A model generated the notes under the pieces. It saw only the letters and a list, made by a program, of their open reading frames with translations, searched no databases and had not been told where the DNA came from. From NCBI RefSeq assembly GCF_001683335.1, contig NZ_CP016201.1, positions 2,603,377-2,667,376 on the forward strand: DNA of 64,000 nucleotides, read 5' to 3'. The position numbers and the translations under genes are program-made. This document shows positions 26,113-33,110 of this stretch, one piece after another; position 1 is the stretch's first letter; every line of letters starts with the position of its first letter. The DNA is from Selenomonas sp. oral taxon 126. GTDB taxonomy: Bacteria > Bacillota > Negativicutes > Selenomonadales > Selenomonadaceae.

Positions 26113-27060
26113 TCACTCACAGGTCTTGCGCGCAGCGTCAAATGCGCCTGGAAGACCGTTTACAATATCCTCAATGATCTGCTTAACGGGCTTCACATCC
26201 GAAAGCATGCCCGAGATCTCACCGATCATGACGGAGCCGTTGTCGACATCGCCCTCATGCGTTGCACGGTGCAAACTGCCGACACCGAGCTGCTCGAGCT
26301 CCTCGTTCGAAGCGCCTGCCGCCTCCATCTCCTCATACTTGCGCGAGAGCTTGTTCTGCAGAACACGCGCGGGATGTCCGAGCGAGCGTCCCGTGACAAC
26401 CGTCGAGCGATCCTTTGCCTTCAGAACCGCCTGCTTGTAGTTCGGATGCGCAATGCACTCCTCGCTGAGGACGAAGCGCGAGCCCATCTGGATCGCCTGC
26501 GCGCCGAGCGCAAACGCCGCAGCCATGCCGCGCGAATCGCCGATGCCGCCCGCACCGATGACGGGTACATCCACGGCGTCCACCACCTGTGGGAGCAGCG
26601 CCATCGTCGTGATCTCGCCGATGTGTCCGCCGGACTCCGTCCCCTCGGCGATCACGGCATCCACGCCCGTGCGCACAAGACGACGCGCGAGCGCGACCGA
26701 TGCCACCACGGGGATGACCTTCGAGCCGATCTCCTTGAGCGCCGGCACATACTCGCCGGGGTTGCCCGCGCCCGTTGTGATGACGGGAACACGCTCCTCG
26801 AGCACGACCTGCATGACTTCCTTCACAAAGGGACTCATGAGCATGACATTCACGCCGAAGGGCTTGTCCGTCCAGCCCTTCACCTTCTGAATCTCATTCC
26901 TGAGCGCATCGGGCGGCATATGTCCGGCTCCGATGAGTCCAAGCCCTCCGGCATTGGAGACGGCAGAGGCGAGCTCGGCTGTGCCGATCCATGCCATACC
27001 ACCTTGGAAGATTGGATACTTGATGCCAAGCATCCGACAAATCGGATTGTTATCAAACAT
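26113..27060 (-). CDS. fabK: Enoyl-ACP reductase II (FabK)
   Basis: A 315-residue FMN-dependent enoyl-ACP reductase, the last step of each elongation cycle. YPIFQGGMAWIGTAELASAV, GLGLIGAGHMPPD, VIAEGTESGGHIGEITTMAL, VPVIGAGGIGDSRGMAAAFA and GAQAIQMGSRFVLSEEC are all typical. It probably serves in place of FabI; no FabI is in the window. ATG 27060 overlaps the fabH stop by one base, with AAGGAGG inside the end of fabH. Confidence 0.95.
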   Translation of the reverse strand: MFDNNPICRMLGIKYPIFQGGMAWIGTAELASAVSNAGGLGLIGAGHMPPDALRNEIQKVKGWTDKPFGVNVMLMSPFVKEVMQVVLEERVPVITTGAGNPGEYVPALKEIGSKVIPVVASVALARRLVRTGVDAVIAEGTESGGHIGEITTMALLPQVVDAVDVPVIGAGGIGDSRGMAAAFALGAQAIQMGSRFVLSEECIAHPNYKQAVLKAKDRSTVVTGRSLGHPARVLQNKLSRKYEEMEAAGASNEELEQLGVGSLHRATHEGDVDNGSVMIGEISGMLSDVKPVKQIIEDIVNGLPGAFDAARKTCE

Positions 27061-28064
27061 TAACCGTTTTCCTCCTTCGCCCATTTCATAATACACGATG
27101 CCCATGTAAGTCCCGCGCCGAAACCTGCAAGGGCAATGTTGTCTCCCTTTTTGAACTGCTGCGCGTGCGCCGCCTCCGCGAGGGCGACAGGGATGGATGC
27201 GGCAGACATATTGCCGTAACGATGAATATTTATAATAACTTTGTCCATCGGCATCGCAAGACGCTTCGCTGCCGCCTGGATAATGCGGATATTCGCCTGA
27301 TGTGGAACGAGGTAGTCGAGCTCCTCGCGCTGCATGCCCGCGCGCGCGAGGGAGGTCTCCACCGTCCGCCCCATGACCTTCGTTGCAAAACGGAAGACCG
27401 CCTTGCCGTCCATGTGGACGAAGTTGAGCCGCTGCTCTATCGTCTCGGGCGTCACGGGGCAGAGACTCCCACTCGAGGGAATCTCAAGAGTGTCGCCGCC
27501 CGAGCCGTCGCTGCCAAGATCGAAGGCACGCATGCCGTAGCCCTCCTCGACTGCCCCGAACACCGCCGCACCCGCCCCGTCGCCAAAGAGGATGCAGGTA
27601 TTGCGATCCTGCCAGTCCACCACCTTGGAGAGCACCTCGCCGCCGATCACAAGCACGTGACGATAGACGCCGCTCTCGATGAACTGCGTCGCAATCGATG
27701 CAGCGTAGACAAAGCCCGAACACGCCGCCGAGAGGTCGAACGCCGCCGCATGCTTTGCTCCGAGCCGATCCTGCAGGACGCACGACGTCGACGGGATGAG
27801 TCTGTCCGAGGTGAGCGTCGCCATAATGATGAGATCGAGATCAGCGGCATCCACGCCCGCATCCGCGAGCGCCATCTCAGCCGCATGCTGTGCGAGCACG
27901 GAGACCGGCTCCCCCTCTGCGGCGATCCGCCGTTCGTGAATGCCCGTGCGCTCGACAATCCAGGCATCGTTCGTCTGAACCATCTTCTCAAGGTCGAAAT
28001 TCGTCAGCACCCGCTCCGGAACGTAGTAGCCCGTTCCGAGGATGCCTGCACTGATCTTAGGCAC
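27060..28064 (-). CDS. fabH: Beta-ketoacyl-ACP synthase III
   Basis: A 334-residue initiator of fatty-acid synthesis, condensing acyl-CoA with malonyl-ACP. The catalytic Cys is in FDLSAACSGFVYAASIA; His and Asn lie in LDYLVPHQANIRI and ININRYGN-like sequence (here INIHRYGNMSAASIPVALAE). GTG 28064 starts GTGCCTAAGATC after GGAGGGGAGAGGG and overlaps the plsX end by eight bases. Length is normal. Confidence 0.97.
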   Translation of the reverse strand: MPKISAGILGTGYYVPERVLTNFDLEKMVQTNDAWIVERTGIHERRIAAEGEPVSVLAQHAAEMALADAGVDAADLDLIIMATLTSDRLIPSTSCVLQDRLGAKHAAAFDLSAACSGFVYAASIATQFIESGVYRHVLVIGGEVLSKVVDWQDRNTCILFGDGAGAAVFGAVEEGYGMRAFDLGSDGSGGDTLEIPSSGSLCPVTPETIEQRLNFVHMDGKAVFRFATKVMGRTVETSLARAGMQREELDYLVPHQANIRIIQAAAKRLAMPMDKVIINIHRYGNMSAASIPVALAEAAHAQQFKKGDNIALAGFGAGLTWASCIMKWAKEENG

Positions 28065-29070
28065 GATCCCTCTCCCCCTCCTTTGCCAGAGCATCACGGA
28101 TCTGATCCAGCACTTTTCCATTCACATAATCCACGGTCACGCCGATCGCACTCGCGACGGACTTCGCGTCCGAAGAGCCGTGGCCGATCACGCAGTAGCC
28201 GTTTACGCCGAGCAGCGGCGCACCGCCGTACTCCCTCACATCGAGCCGCTTGCCGAGACGCCGGAGCGTCGGCATGAGAAGCAGCGCACCGAGCTTCGCC
28301 ATCAGCCCCGCCCCGCGAATCTCCTCCTGGATGAGTCCAAGAATTGTTTTCGCAAGCCCCTCTGCAAATTTTAGCACAACATTGCCGACAAATCCATCAC
28401 AAATAACGACATCAAAATTTCCCTTGGGCACATCACGCCCCTCGGCGTTTCCTGTGAAGTGAATATTCGGCTCGACCTTCAGCAATGCATAGGTCTCCTT
28501 CGCCTGCTCATTCCCCTTCGTCTCCTCCTCACCGATGTTGAGGAGTCCGACACGCGGATGCTCGATGCCGAAGACATACTGCGCATAGAGCGAGCCCATG
28601 ACCGCGCTCTGGACGAGGTGCTCGGGCTTTGAGTCCACATTTGCGCCCGAGTCGAGCATGAGCGTCACACCGTCGGGCGTCGGCATCGGCGTTGCAATGG
28701 CAGGGCGCCCGACGCCGCGGATGCGGTGCAGGATGAGCTGTGCCGCCGCAACGGCAGCGCCCGTAGAGCCTGCGGAGAAGACCGCATCGCAGGTGCCCTC
28801 CTTCACGAGGCGCGTTGCAACCACGACGGAGGAGTCCTTCTTTGACCGCACCGCCTCTGCGGGATGTTCGTCCATGCCAATCACCTCGGAGGCGTGGACG
28901 ATGGAGATGTGCAGTGCCGCAGGATCTTCACCGTGCAGCTCCGCGCGAATCTGCTCCTCATCGCCGATCAGTACGATCTCGCAGTCGTATTTCTTCGCTG
29001 CGTCCACCGCACCACGCACAATCTCCTTCGGTGCGAAATCACCGCCCATCGCGTCGACCGCTATACGCAT
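28057..29070 (-). CDS. plsX: Phosphate acyltransferase PlsX
   Basis: A 337-residue enzyme making acyl-phosphate from acyl-ACP for phospholipid synthesis. MRIAVDAMGGDFAPKEIVRG, FSAGSTGAAVAAAQLIL, MLDSGANVDSKPEHLVQ and GNVVLKFAEGLAKTIL are hallmarks. It links fatty-acid synthesis to the glycerol phosphate made by gpsA at 4536. It lies between fapR and fabH, the usual Firmicute order. Confidence 0.97.
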   Translation of the reverse strand: MRIAVDAMGGDFAPKEIVRGAVDAAKKYDCEIVLIGDEEQIRAELHGEDPAALHISIVHASEVIGMDEHPAEAVRSKKDSSVVVATRLVKEGTCDAVFSAGSTGAAVAAAQLILHRIRGVGRPAIATPMPTPDGVTLMLDSGANVDSKPEHLVQSAVMGSLYAQYVFGIEHPRVGLLNIGEEETKGNEQAKETYALLKVEPNIHFTGNAEGRDVPKGNFDVVICDGFVGNVVLKFAEGLAKTILGLIQEEIRGAGLMAKLGALLLMPTLRRLGKRLDVREYGGAPLLGVNGYCVIGHGSSDAKSVASAIGVTVDYVNGKVLDQIRDALAKEGERDRA

Positions 29071-29103
29071 CCTGCACTCCCTTCTCCCATACCGCCGCCC
29101 TCA

Positions 29104-29658
29104 TCACCGATCGAGGGACACCACGATAAACTTTGCGCGAAAGACCTCTTTGTCCTCGCGGTATGTCTTCACCCAAACAAAGATCTTGTTGCCGCGCACC
29201 TTTACGATCTCCGCATGCGCGATGACCGTATCCCCCTTCCGGATCGGCGTCTTGTATTTCACATTGGCGACGCCCGTCATCGCAACGGGCGCATCGATGA
29301 TGGCGAGTGCGAGCGAGTTTGCCTGCGAGAAAAGCGCCGTACCGCGCGCAATCTCCGAGTCCGCAAAGAGGAGATCATCCGTGACGCGGAGCGCCGACGT
29401 GCCCCGCACGCCCAGTTCGAGCGAGAGGAGATCACCGATCACCTCGGTATGCGGAATGGCGCGCACCTTCTCGCGCGCATTCTCCGCGAGTGTACGCACG
29501 CGGGCGCGCAGCTCGGGAATGCCCAGCTCCGTGCGGTCGAGCCGCACCGTCTGCACGCTCACGGCAAGTTTCTTCGCCAGAGCCTCATCCGTCAGGAACG
29601 GTTCTTTCCGCACTGCCATGACAAGCGTCTCCTGCCTCCGCCGCTTCTTCTCCGTCAT
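29104..29658 (-). CDS. fapR: Fatty-acid biosynthesis transcriptional repressor FapR
   Basis: A 184-residue repressor, HTH plus hot-dog ligand domain, that releases DNA on binding malonyl-CoA (known for Bacillus and Staphylococcus). The HTH is FLTDEALAKKLAVSVQTVRLDR, with R/L-rich residues typical of FapR; TELGIPELRARVRTLAE is the linker helix. The hot-dog part has SQANSLALAIIDAPVAMTG and KGDTVIAHAEIVK. ATG 29658 follows GAGGAG. Operator-like sites overlap its own promoter. Confidence 0.95.
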   Translation of the reverse strand: MTEKKRRRQETLVMAVRKEPFLTDEALAKKLAVSVQTVRLDRTELGIPELRARVRTLAENAREKVRAIPHTEVIGDLLSLELGVRGTSALRVTDDLLFADSEIARGTALFSQANSLALAIIDAPVAMTGVANVKYKTPIRKGDTVIAHAEIVKVRGNKIFVWVKTYREDKEVFRAKFIVVSLDR

Positions 29659-29717
29659 CACGCCACTCCTCTCCCCGAACTTATGCACAAACTCCTACGC
29701 CCATAAATTCGTTATTT

Positions 29718-29766
29718 TTAGCACCTGCTGCTATCATTACGAATGCATTATACTAGGTGCTAAAAA
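29718..29766 (-). promoter_or_regulatory. Two FapR operator-like sites
   Basis: Site A: TTAGCACCTGCTGCTAT (29718-29734, plus strand), a near-perfect palindrome, sits just downstream of the fapR start point. Site B: on the minus strand TTAGCACCTAGTATAAT (29763-29747) has one good half and fills the spacer and -10 of the promoter. Both match the Bacillus FapR form TTAGTACC...TACTAA in outline. Binding here would block the promoter. Confidence 0.8.
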
Positions 29767-29775
29767 TTTTTGCAA
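29747..29775 (-). promoter_or_regulatory. fapR operon promoter
   Basis: TTGCAA (29775-29770) and TATAAT (29752-29747) on the minus strand, 17-base spacer, overlapped by FapR-like site B. Probably drives fapR through acpP. Confidence 0.85.
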
Positions 29776-29787
29776 TGAGGAAATGAT

Positions 29788-29838
29788 TAAAAATAAAAGA
29801 GCTGCCGCAAAAAGTCCACAGACTTCTTGCAACAGCTC
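29788..29838 (-). terminator. Terminator after rpmF
   Basis: A long imperfect hairpin: outer arms GAGCTG (29799-29804) and CAGCTC (29833-29838), inner arms around AAAAGTC/GACTTCTT. The minus strand then reads TTTTATTTTT. It separates rpmF from fapR. Confidence 0.85.
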
Positions 29839-29848
29839 CGCATGGTTC

Positions 29849-30028
29849 TCATTCAGCCGCCTCGGCCACAGGCTTTCCGTCATAATAGCCGCATTCCATG
29901 CACACGTGGTGCGGGAGCTTCGGCTCATGACACTGCGGGCACGAAACATAGTGCGGCGCTTCGAGCTTCCAGTTTGCACGACGACGGTCACGGCGCGCTT
30001 TCGATGTCTTTCTCTTTGGTACTGCCAC
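29849..30028 (-). CDS. rpmF: 50S ribosomal protein L32
   Basis: A 59-residue protein starting at a GTG (30028): [20 protein letters not shown], then a zinc ribbon with CPQC and CMEC. GGAGG lies ten bases upstream. Two Cys pairs mean the zinc-binding (C+) form. It follows yceD by 15 bases, the conserved yceD-rpmF pair. Confidence 0.97.
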   Translation of the reverse strand: MAVPKRKTSKARRDRRRANWKLEAPHYVSCPQCHEPKLPHHVCMECGYYDGKPVAEAAE

Positions 30029-30043
30029 TTTGGATACACCTCC

Positions 30044-30541
30044 TTAATCGTTTTTCAATAGGCTCTCTAAAGCCGCCAGTCGGGGATCTGCTACGAATGT
30101 ATCACAGTCGCACTGACCCTCGTTCAGGTTCTGCCCGCAGACCGGACAGAGCCCCTTGCAATCAGACTTACACAGCTCACGCAGCGGCTCAGCCACAAGG
30201 AGGGTGTCACGCACGAGGTCATCCAGCACGATGGACGCGCCATCGTAGAGTGCCTCATCCGCTTCTCCCGGAGTCTTCGCATAGTCCTCAGAAAAATCAA
30301 GCGTAATCTCCCGCTCCCCCTCCGCGAGGCAGCGGTCACAGACGAAGTGTCTGGATGTGCGGACGGTGCCCGCAACGCGCAGGGACGAACCTGTGTTCAT
30401 CACCGTTCCGTCCACACAGACCTCTGTGCAGAAATGTTCCCCGGCATCCCCCAGATCGAGAGACTCCGGCGTCACCGCAAACGAGAACGCGCGACTCTCC
30501 CCGAGGGGGAATGTCGCCTCTGCGATATCCAGCTTCATCAT
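30044..30541 (-). CDS. yceD: YceD/DUF177 protein (23S rRNA accumulation)
   Basis: A 165-residue cytosolic protein of the DUF177 family, needed for normal 23S rRNA levels in other bacteria. The Cys-pair region HFVCDRCLAEGEREITLDFSE and C-terminal CKSDCKGLCPVCGQNLNEG, with four Cys, are typical; the Cys pairs suggest zinc. Two in-frame ATG codons lie together at 30541; AAAGG is nine bases before the first. The next gene downstream is rpmF. Confidence 0.93.
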   Translation of the reverse strand: MMKLDIAEATFPLGESRAFSFAVTPESLDLGDAGEHFCTEVCVDGTVMNTGSSLRVAGTVRTSRHFVCDRCLAEGEREITLDFSEDYAKTPGEADEALYDGASIVLDDLVRDTLLVAEPLRELCKSDCKGLCPVCGQNLNEGQCDCDTFVADPRLAALESLLKND

Positions 30542-30596
30542 GACGCATGACCTTTCACATTATAGCGGCGGTTTTCGGCATTGTCAAGGAGGGTTT

Positions 30597-31136
30597 TCAG
30601 AGTTCCGCCACCTCATCCTGCGGCGCGTTCATCTGCGCCTTTGCCGTGCGCAGGACATTCATCGCCTGATTCAGCCCCATCTCCGCCTGCTGTACGCCCT
30701 TGAACGTGCTGCCGACGTGGGCGATCAGCTGCTCGAACACCTGATTGGCATAGGCATCCGCATCGCTCTGCAGACGCGCGGCATTCGCCTGTGCCTGCTC
30801 CATGATCTCGCGCGCCTGATCCTGCGACTGCTGCATAATCGCACGCGCACGCTCCTTCGCCTGAATGACGATCTCGCTGTCCTCGATCATCTGATTTGCA
30901 CGCCCCTGCGCAGAGTCGACGATATCCTTCGCCTCCTCGCGCGCACGCGAGATGATGTTCTCCTGCTCCTGCATGATCTCCGCCGCGCGGTTCAGCTCCT
31001 TCGGGAGATCCATGCGCAGCTCCTCCACGAGATGCACAATCTCATCGTCATTCACAAGAGCCTTGTCGCTGAAGGGGAGGTGGGACGCATCCGCAACCAG
31101 ATCTTCCAGCTTTTTCAGCGTATCGATAACTGCCAT
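30597..31136 (-). CDS. Coiled-coil protein (V-ATPase subunit H-like), function unknown
   Basis: A 179-residue, almost wholly helical soluble protein. Residues about 50-130 are Ala/Glu/Gln/Arg-rich heptads (AREEAKDIVDSAQGRANQMI, AKERARAIMQQSQDQAREIM), similar to ATP synthase b or H subunits. Such genes are often annotated as ATPase-like in Firmicutes and lie beside coaD and rsmD; I know of no demonstrated role. AAGGAG precedes the ATG. Confidence 0.8.
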   Translation of the reverse strand: MAVIDTLKKLEDLVADASHLPFSDKALVNDDEIVHLVEELRMDLPKELNRAAEIMQEQENIISRAREEAKDIVDSAQGRANQMIEDSEIVIQAKERARAIMQQSQDQAREIMEQAQANAARLQSDADAYANQVFEQLIAHVGSTFKGVQQAEMGLNQAMNVLRTAKAQMNAPQDEVAEL

Positions 31137-31172
31137 AAATCTATCTCCTTTTCCTGCGCCTCCGGCAGCGCC

Positions 31173-31664
31173 TTATCCCCGTGGGGGCTTTCCATACATC
31201 TTCAATATCGCCCGCTCCACCGATGGCGGCACAATCCCCTGCACCGGCCCGCGGAAGCGGATCAGCTCACGCACACCCGAGGAACTGACGAACGTCAGAT
31301 CGGGGCGCGTCAGCAGAAAAATCGTATCGCTCTCGGGCATGAGGTGGCGCACCATCGCCGCGTGATTCTCCTCATACTCGAAATCCTTCACCGAGCGCAG
31401 ACCGCGTACAACAACGCGCGCATGTTCCCGCTTCATATAGTCCGTCAGGAGACCGGAGAACACATCCACGCGCGCATTCCGCACATGGGCGGTCGCCTCC
31501 CGCAAAAACCGGATACGGTCATCCAGCGGGAAGCAGCCCTCCTTCTGGACATTGTGAAAAATACAGACAATGAGCTCGTCAAACATCGCGGCAGCGCGCT
31601 CCACAATGTCGATATGCCCCGTCGTCACGGGATCAAAACTGCCCGCAAACACCGCGCGTCTCAT
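31173..31664 (-). CDS. coaD: Phosphopantetheine adenylyltransferase
   Basis: A 163-residue enzyme making dephospho-CoA from phosphopantetheine and ATP. AVFAGSFDPVTTGHIDIVER holds the HxGH-like TGHID motif; RGLRSVKDFEYE and VSSSGVRELIRF (ISSSxVRE) are diagnostic. Length is standard. Its ATG overlaps the rsmD stop by four bases, so translation is coupled. Confidence 0.97.
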   Translation of the reverse strand: MRRAVFAGSFDPVTTGHIDIVERAAAMFDELIVCIFHNVQKEGCFPLDDRIRFLREATAHVRNARVDVFSGLLTDYMKREHARVVVRGLRSVKDFEYEENHAAMVRHLMPESDTIFLLTRPDLTFVSSSGVRELIRFRGPVQGIVPPSVERAILKMYGKPPRG

Positions 31665-32215
31665 TCCTGCACCTCCTGCGCATAAAAACAGATGCGTGCC
31701 GCACCGTAACGCCGCTCACGCACAAGCGAGAGACTACCGCTCCGCTCGATGATCTCCTCCCCTGCGCCCTGCTCGAGCACGAGAAGCCCATCTGCCGCAA
31801 GCAGCGCACCCGCATCCAGCGCAGCGAGCACGCGCGCATTATCCCCGTGCGCATACGGCGGATCGGCAAAGACAAGGTCGAACGTGCGCCCATCGCGCGC
31901 GAGTGCCGCGACCTGTCCGTAGACATCGCCGCGCCGAATATCACTCTGCGCCGCGAGTTTCGTCCGCCGTGCATTCTCCGCGAGAATCGCGTGCGTCGCC
32001 GCATCCACGAGCACAGCGTGCGCCGCGCCGCGCGAAAGAGCCTCAAGCGCAAGCGCCCCCGTCCCCGCAAAGAGGTCGAGCACCCGCGCATCATAGACAC
32101 GTGCGCCCAGCATACTGAAGATCGCCTCGCGCGTGCGGTCAGCCGTCGGACGCGTCCCATCCCCCGCAGGGGCTTTCAGACGTGTGCCGCGCGCACTGCC
32201 CGTAATGATCCGCAT
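31661..32215 (-). CDS. rsmD: 16S rRNA (guanine966-N2)-methyltransferase
   Basis: A 184-residue SAM enzyme. RIITGSARGTRLKAP and RPTADRTREAIFSML at the start, SAM loop VLDLFAGTGALALEALSRGA and catalytic FDLVFADPPYA (DPPY). It modifies 16S rRNA in small-subunit assembly. First gene of the rsmD-coaD-coiled-coil-yceD-rpmF run; GGGAGG lies before the ATG. Confidence 0.96.
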   Translation of the reverse strand: MRIITGSARGTRLKAPAGDGTRPTADRTREAIFSMLGARVYDARVLDLFAGTGALALEALSRGAAHAVLVDAATHAILAENARRTKLAAQSDIRRGDVYGQVAALARDGRTFDLVFADPPYAHGDNARVLAALDAGALLAADGLLVLEQGAGEEIIERSGSLSLVRERRYGAARICFYAQEVQE

Positions 32216-32250
32216 CGCATTCCTCCCAGTATTCTACCATAGGCTTTCCT

Positions 32251-32280
32251 ATTTTACCACAATTCACATTCGCATTTCAA
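32251..32280 (-). promoter_or_regulatory. Possible rsmD operon promoter
   Basis: TTGAAA (32280-32275) and TAAAAT (32256-32251) on the minus strand with 18 bases between, about 35 bases before the rsmD ATG. Confidence 0.6.
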
Positions 32281-32352
32281 CCTGTTGGCATACTCAGTTG
32301 AATAGACAGCTTTACAGATTACACAATAAAATTTGACAGCTTTGCAAATGAT

Positions 32353-32399
32353 ATAAAAAGCCCCCTTAGAACAAACCAATCTTCGTCTGTTCTAAGGGG
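32353..32399 (-). terminator. Terminator after the small gene at 32417
   Basis: CCCCTTAGAACA (32362-32373) pairs with TGTTCTAAGGGG (32388-32399). The minus strand continues GGCTTTTTATAT. Confidence 0.88.
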
Positions 32400-32416
32400 T
32401 TGCGCTCCAGTTTTCT

Positions 32417-32668
32417 CTAATGAAAGTGAACTTCGCTGTTGTCAATAAATATTACATTTCCTTGGACATTGATTGTAACATCTCCACAGTCTGAAAATAC
32501 ACTACGTTTGACGTTTGTAAGCACGTTGTCTTGAAAGGTCGTGCTCACACTATTATCATCTCCACCAACTTGGGGATACGCTTCTTCATAGCGCTGTACT
32601 CTGTTCTCTGCCTCACTTGCTTTTTCGTAGACCTTCAACAAAATTTTAGCAACGTCCGTCGTGTCCAT
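32417..32668 (-). CDS. Small hypothetical protein
   Basis: An 83-residue protein I do not recognise. It starts MDTTDVAKILLKVYEKASEA with a helical, charged first half; the second half is rich in Val, Asn and Thr (DVTINVQGNVIFIDNSEVHF), suggesting beta strands. GGAG lies 12 bases before ATG 32668, rather far. Base composition is more AT-rich than neighbours, and it borders an AT-rich gap with mobile-element scars, so it may be acquired. It has a strong terminator. Confidence 0.6.
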   Translation of the reverse strand: MDTTDVAKILLKVYEKASEAENRVQRYEEAYPQVGGDDNSVSTTFQDNVLTNVKRSVFSDCGDVTINVQGNVIFIDNSEVHFH

Positions 32669-33110
32669 AATCGCACTCTGCTCCTTTTCTATAACACTAT
32701 ACAAAACAAAAAGGCATGACAAAACGCAATATTATATTCTAGGGAATCACTGATAAAATGAAGTCCGCCAGATTGGCGCAGATTTTTTGCTCTATTTAAG
32801 GAGGAAAACCTAACACAGAGTGGTGCTCTGTGGAGAATTTGCCGACGAAGTGCGAGCAAAAAAGATGCGCTAAGATGGTTTACATGGAAGTAGTATATCA
32901 AATAATCTACATTTTTTCAAGAAATTCATTTTAATGGCTCTTTGTCAATAGTTCACTGACTTGTATTTATCCCCATCATCCCAATCACAATCTCAGTTGT
33001 ACTTTAGATCCATTTCAAAGATCATTTTCATTGATTGCAGAACATGAAAGAATAAGATAAAATATTTTTCTAAGAATAGCACATGAAAATGACAGGACGC
33101 AATAAAGAAT
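32669..33110. other. AT-rich gene-free stretch with mobile-element-like ends
   Basis: I see no gene here. It holds a 95-base inverted-repeat structure (32776-32870), a sequence GGCTCTTTGTCAATAGT (32936-32952) that resembles an ISL3-family terminal repeat, and CACTGATAAA (32748-32757), which also occurs at 41514-41523. It probably is decayed insertion-sequence DNA. The DUF4127 promoter must also lie at its right end, but I could not place it with confidence. Confidence 0.5.
32776..32870. repeat. 95-base inverted-repeat structure
   Basis: GCGCAGATTTTTTGCTC (32776-32792) and GAGCAAAAAAGATGCGC (32854-32870) match as inverted repeats in 15 of 17 positions. A second perfect hairpin CACAGAG/CTCTGTG lies inside. 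It could be a miniature element or insertion-sequence remnant. Confidence 0.6.

Noticed and set aside
29737-30039. 100-codon minus-strand frame over rpmF
   Set aside because: It is out of frame with L32, whose 59-residue sequence with four Cys is unmistakable.
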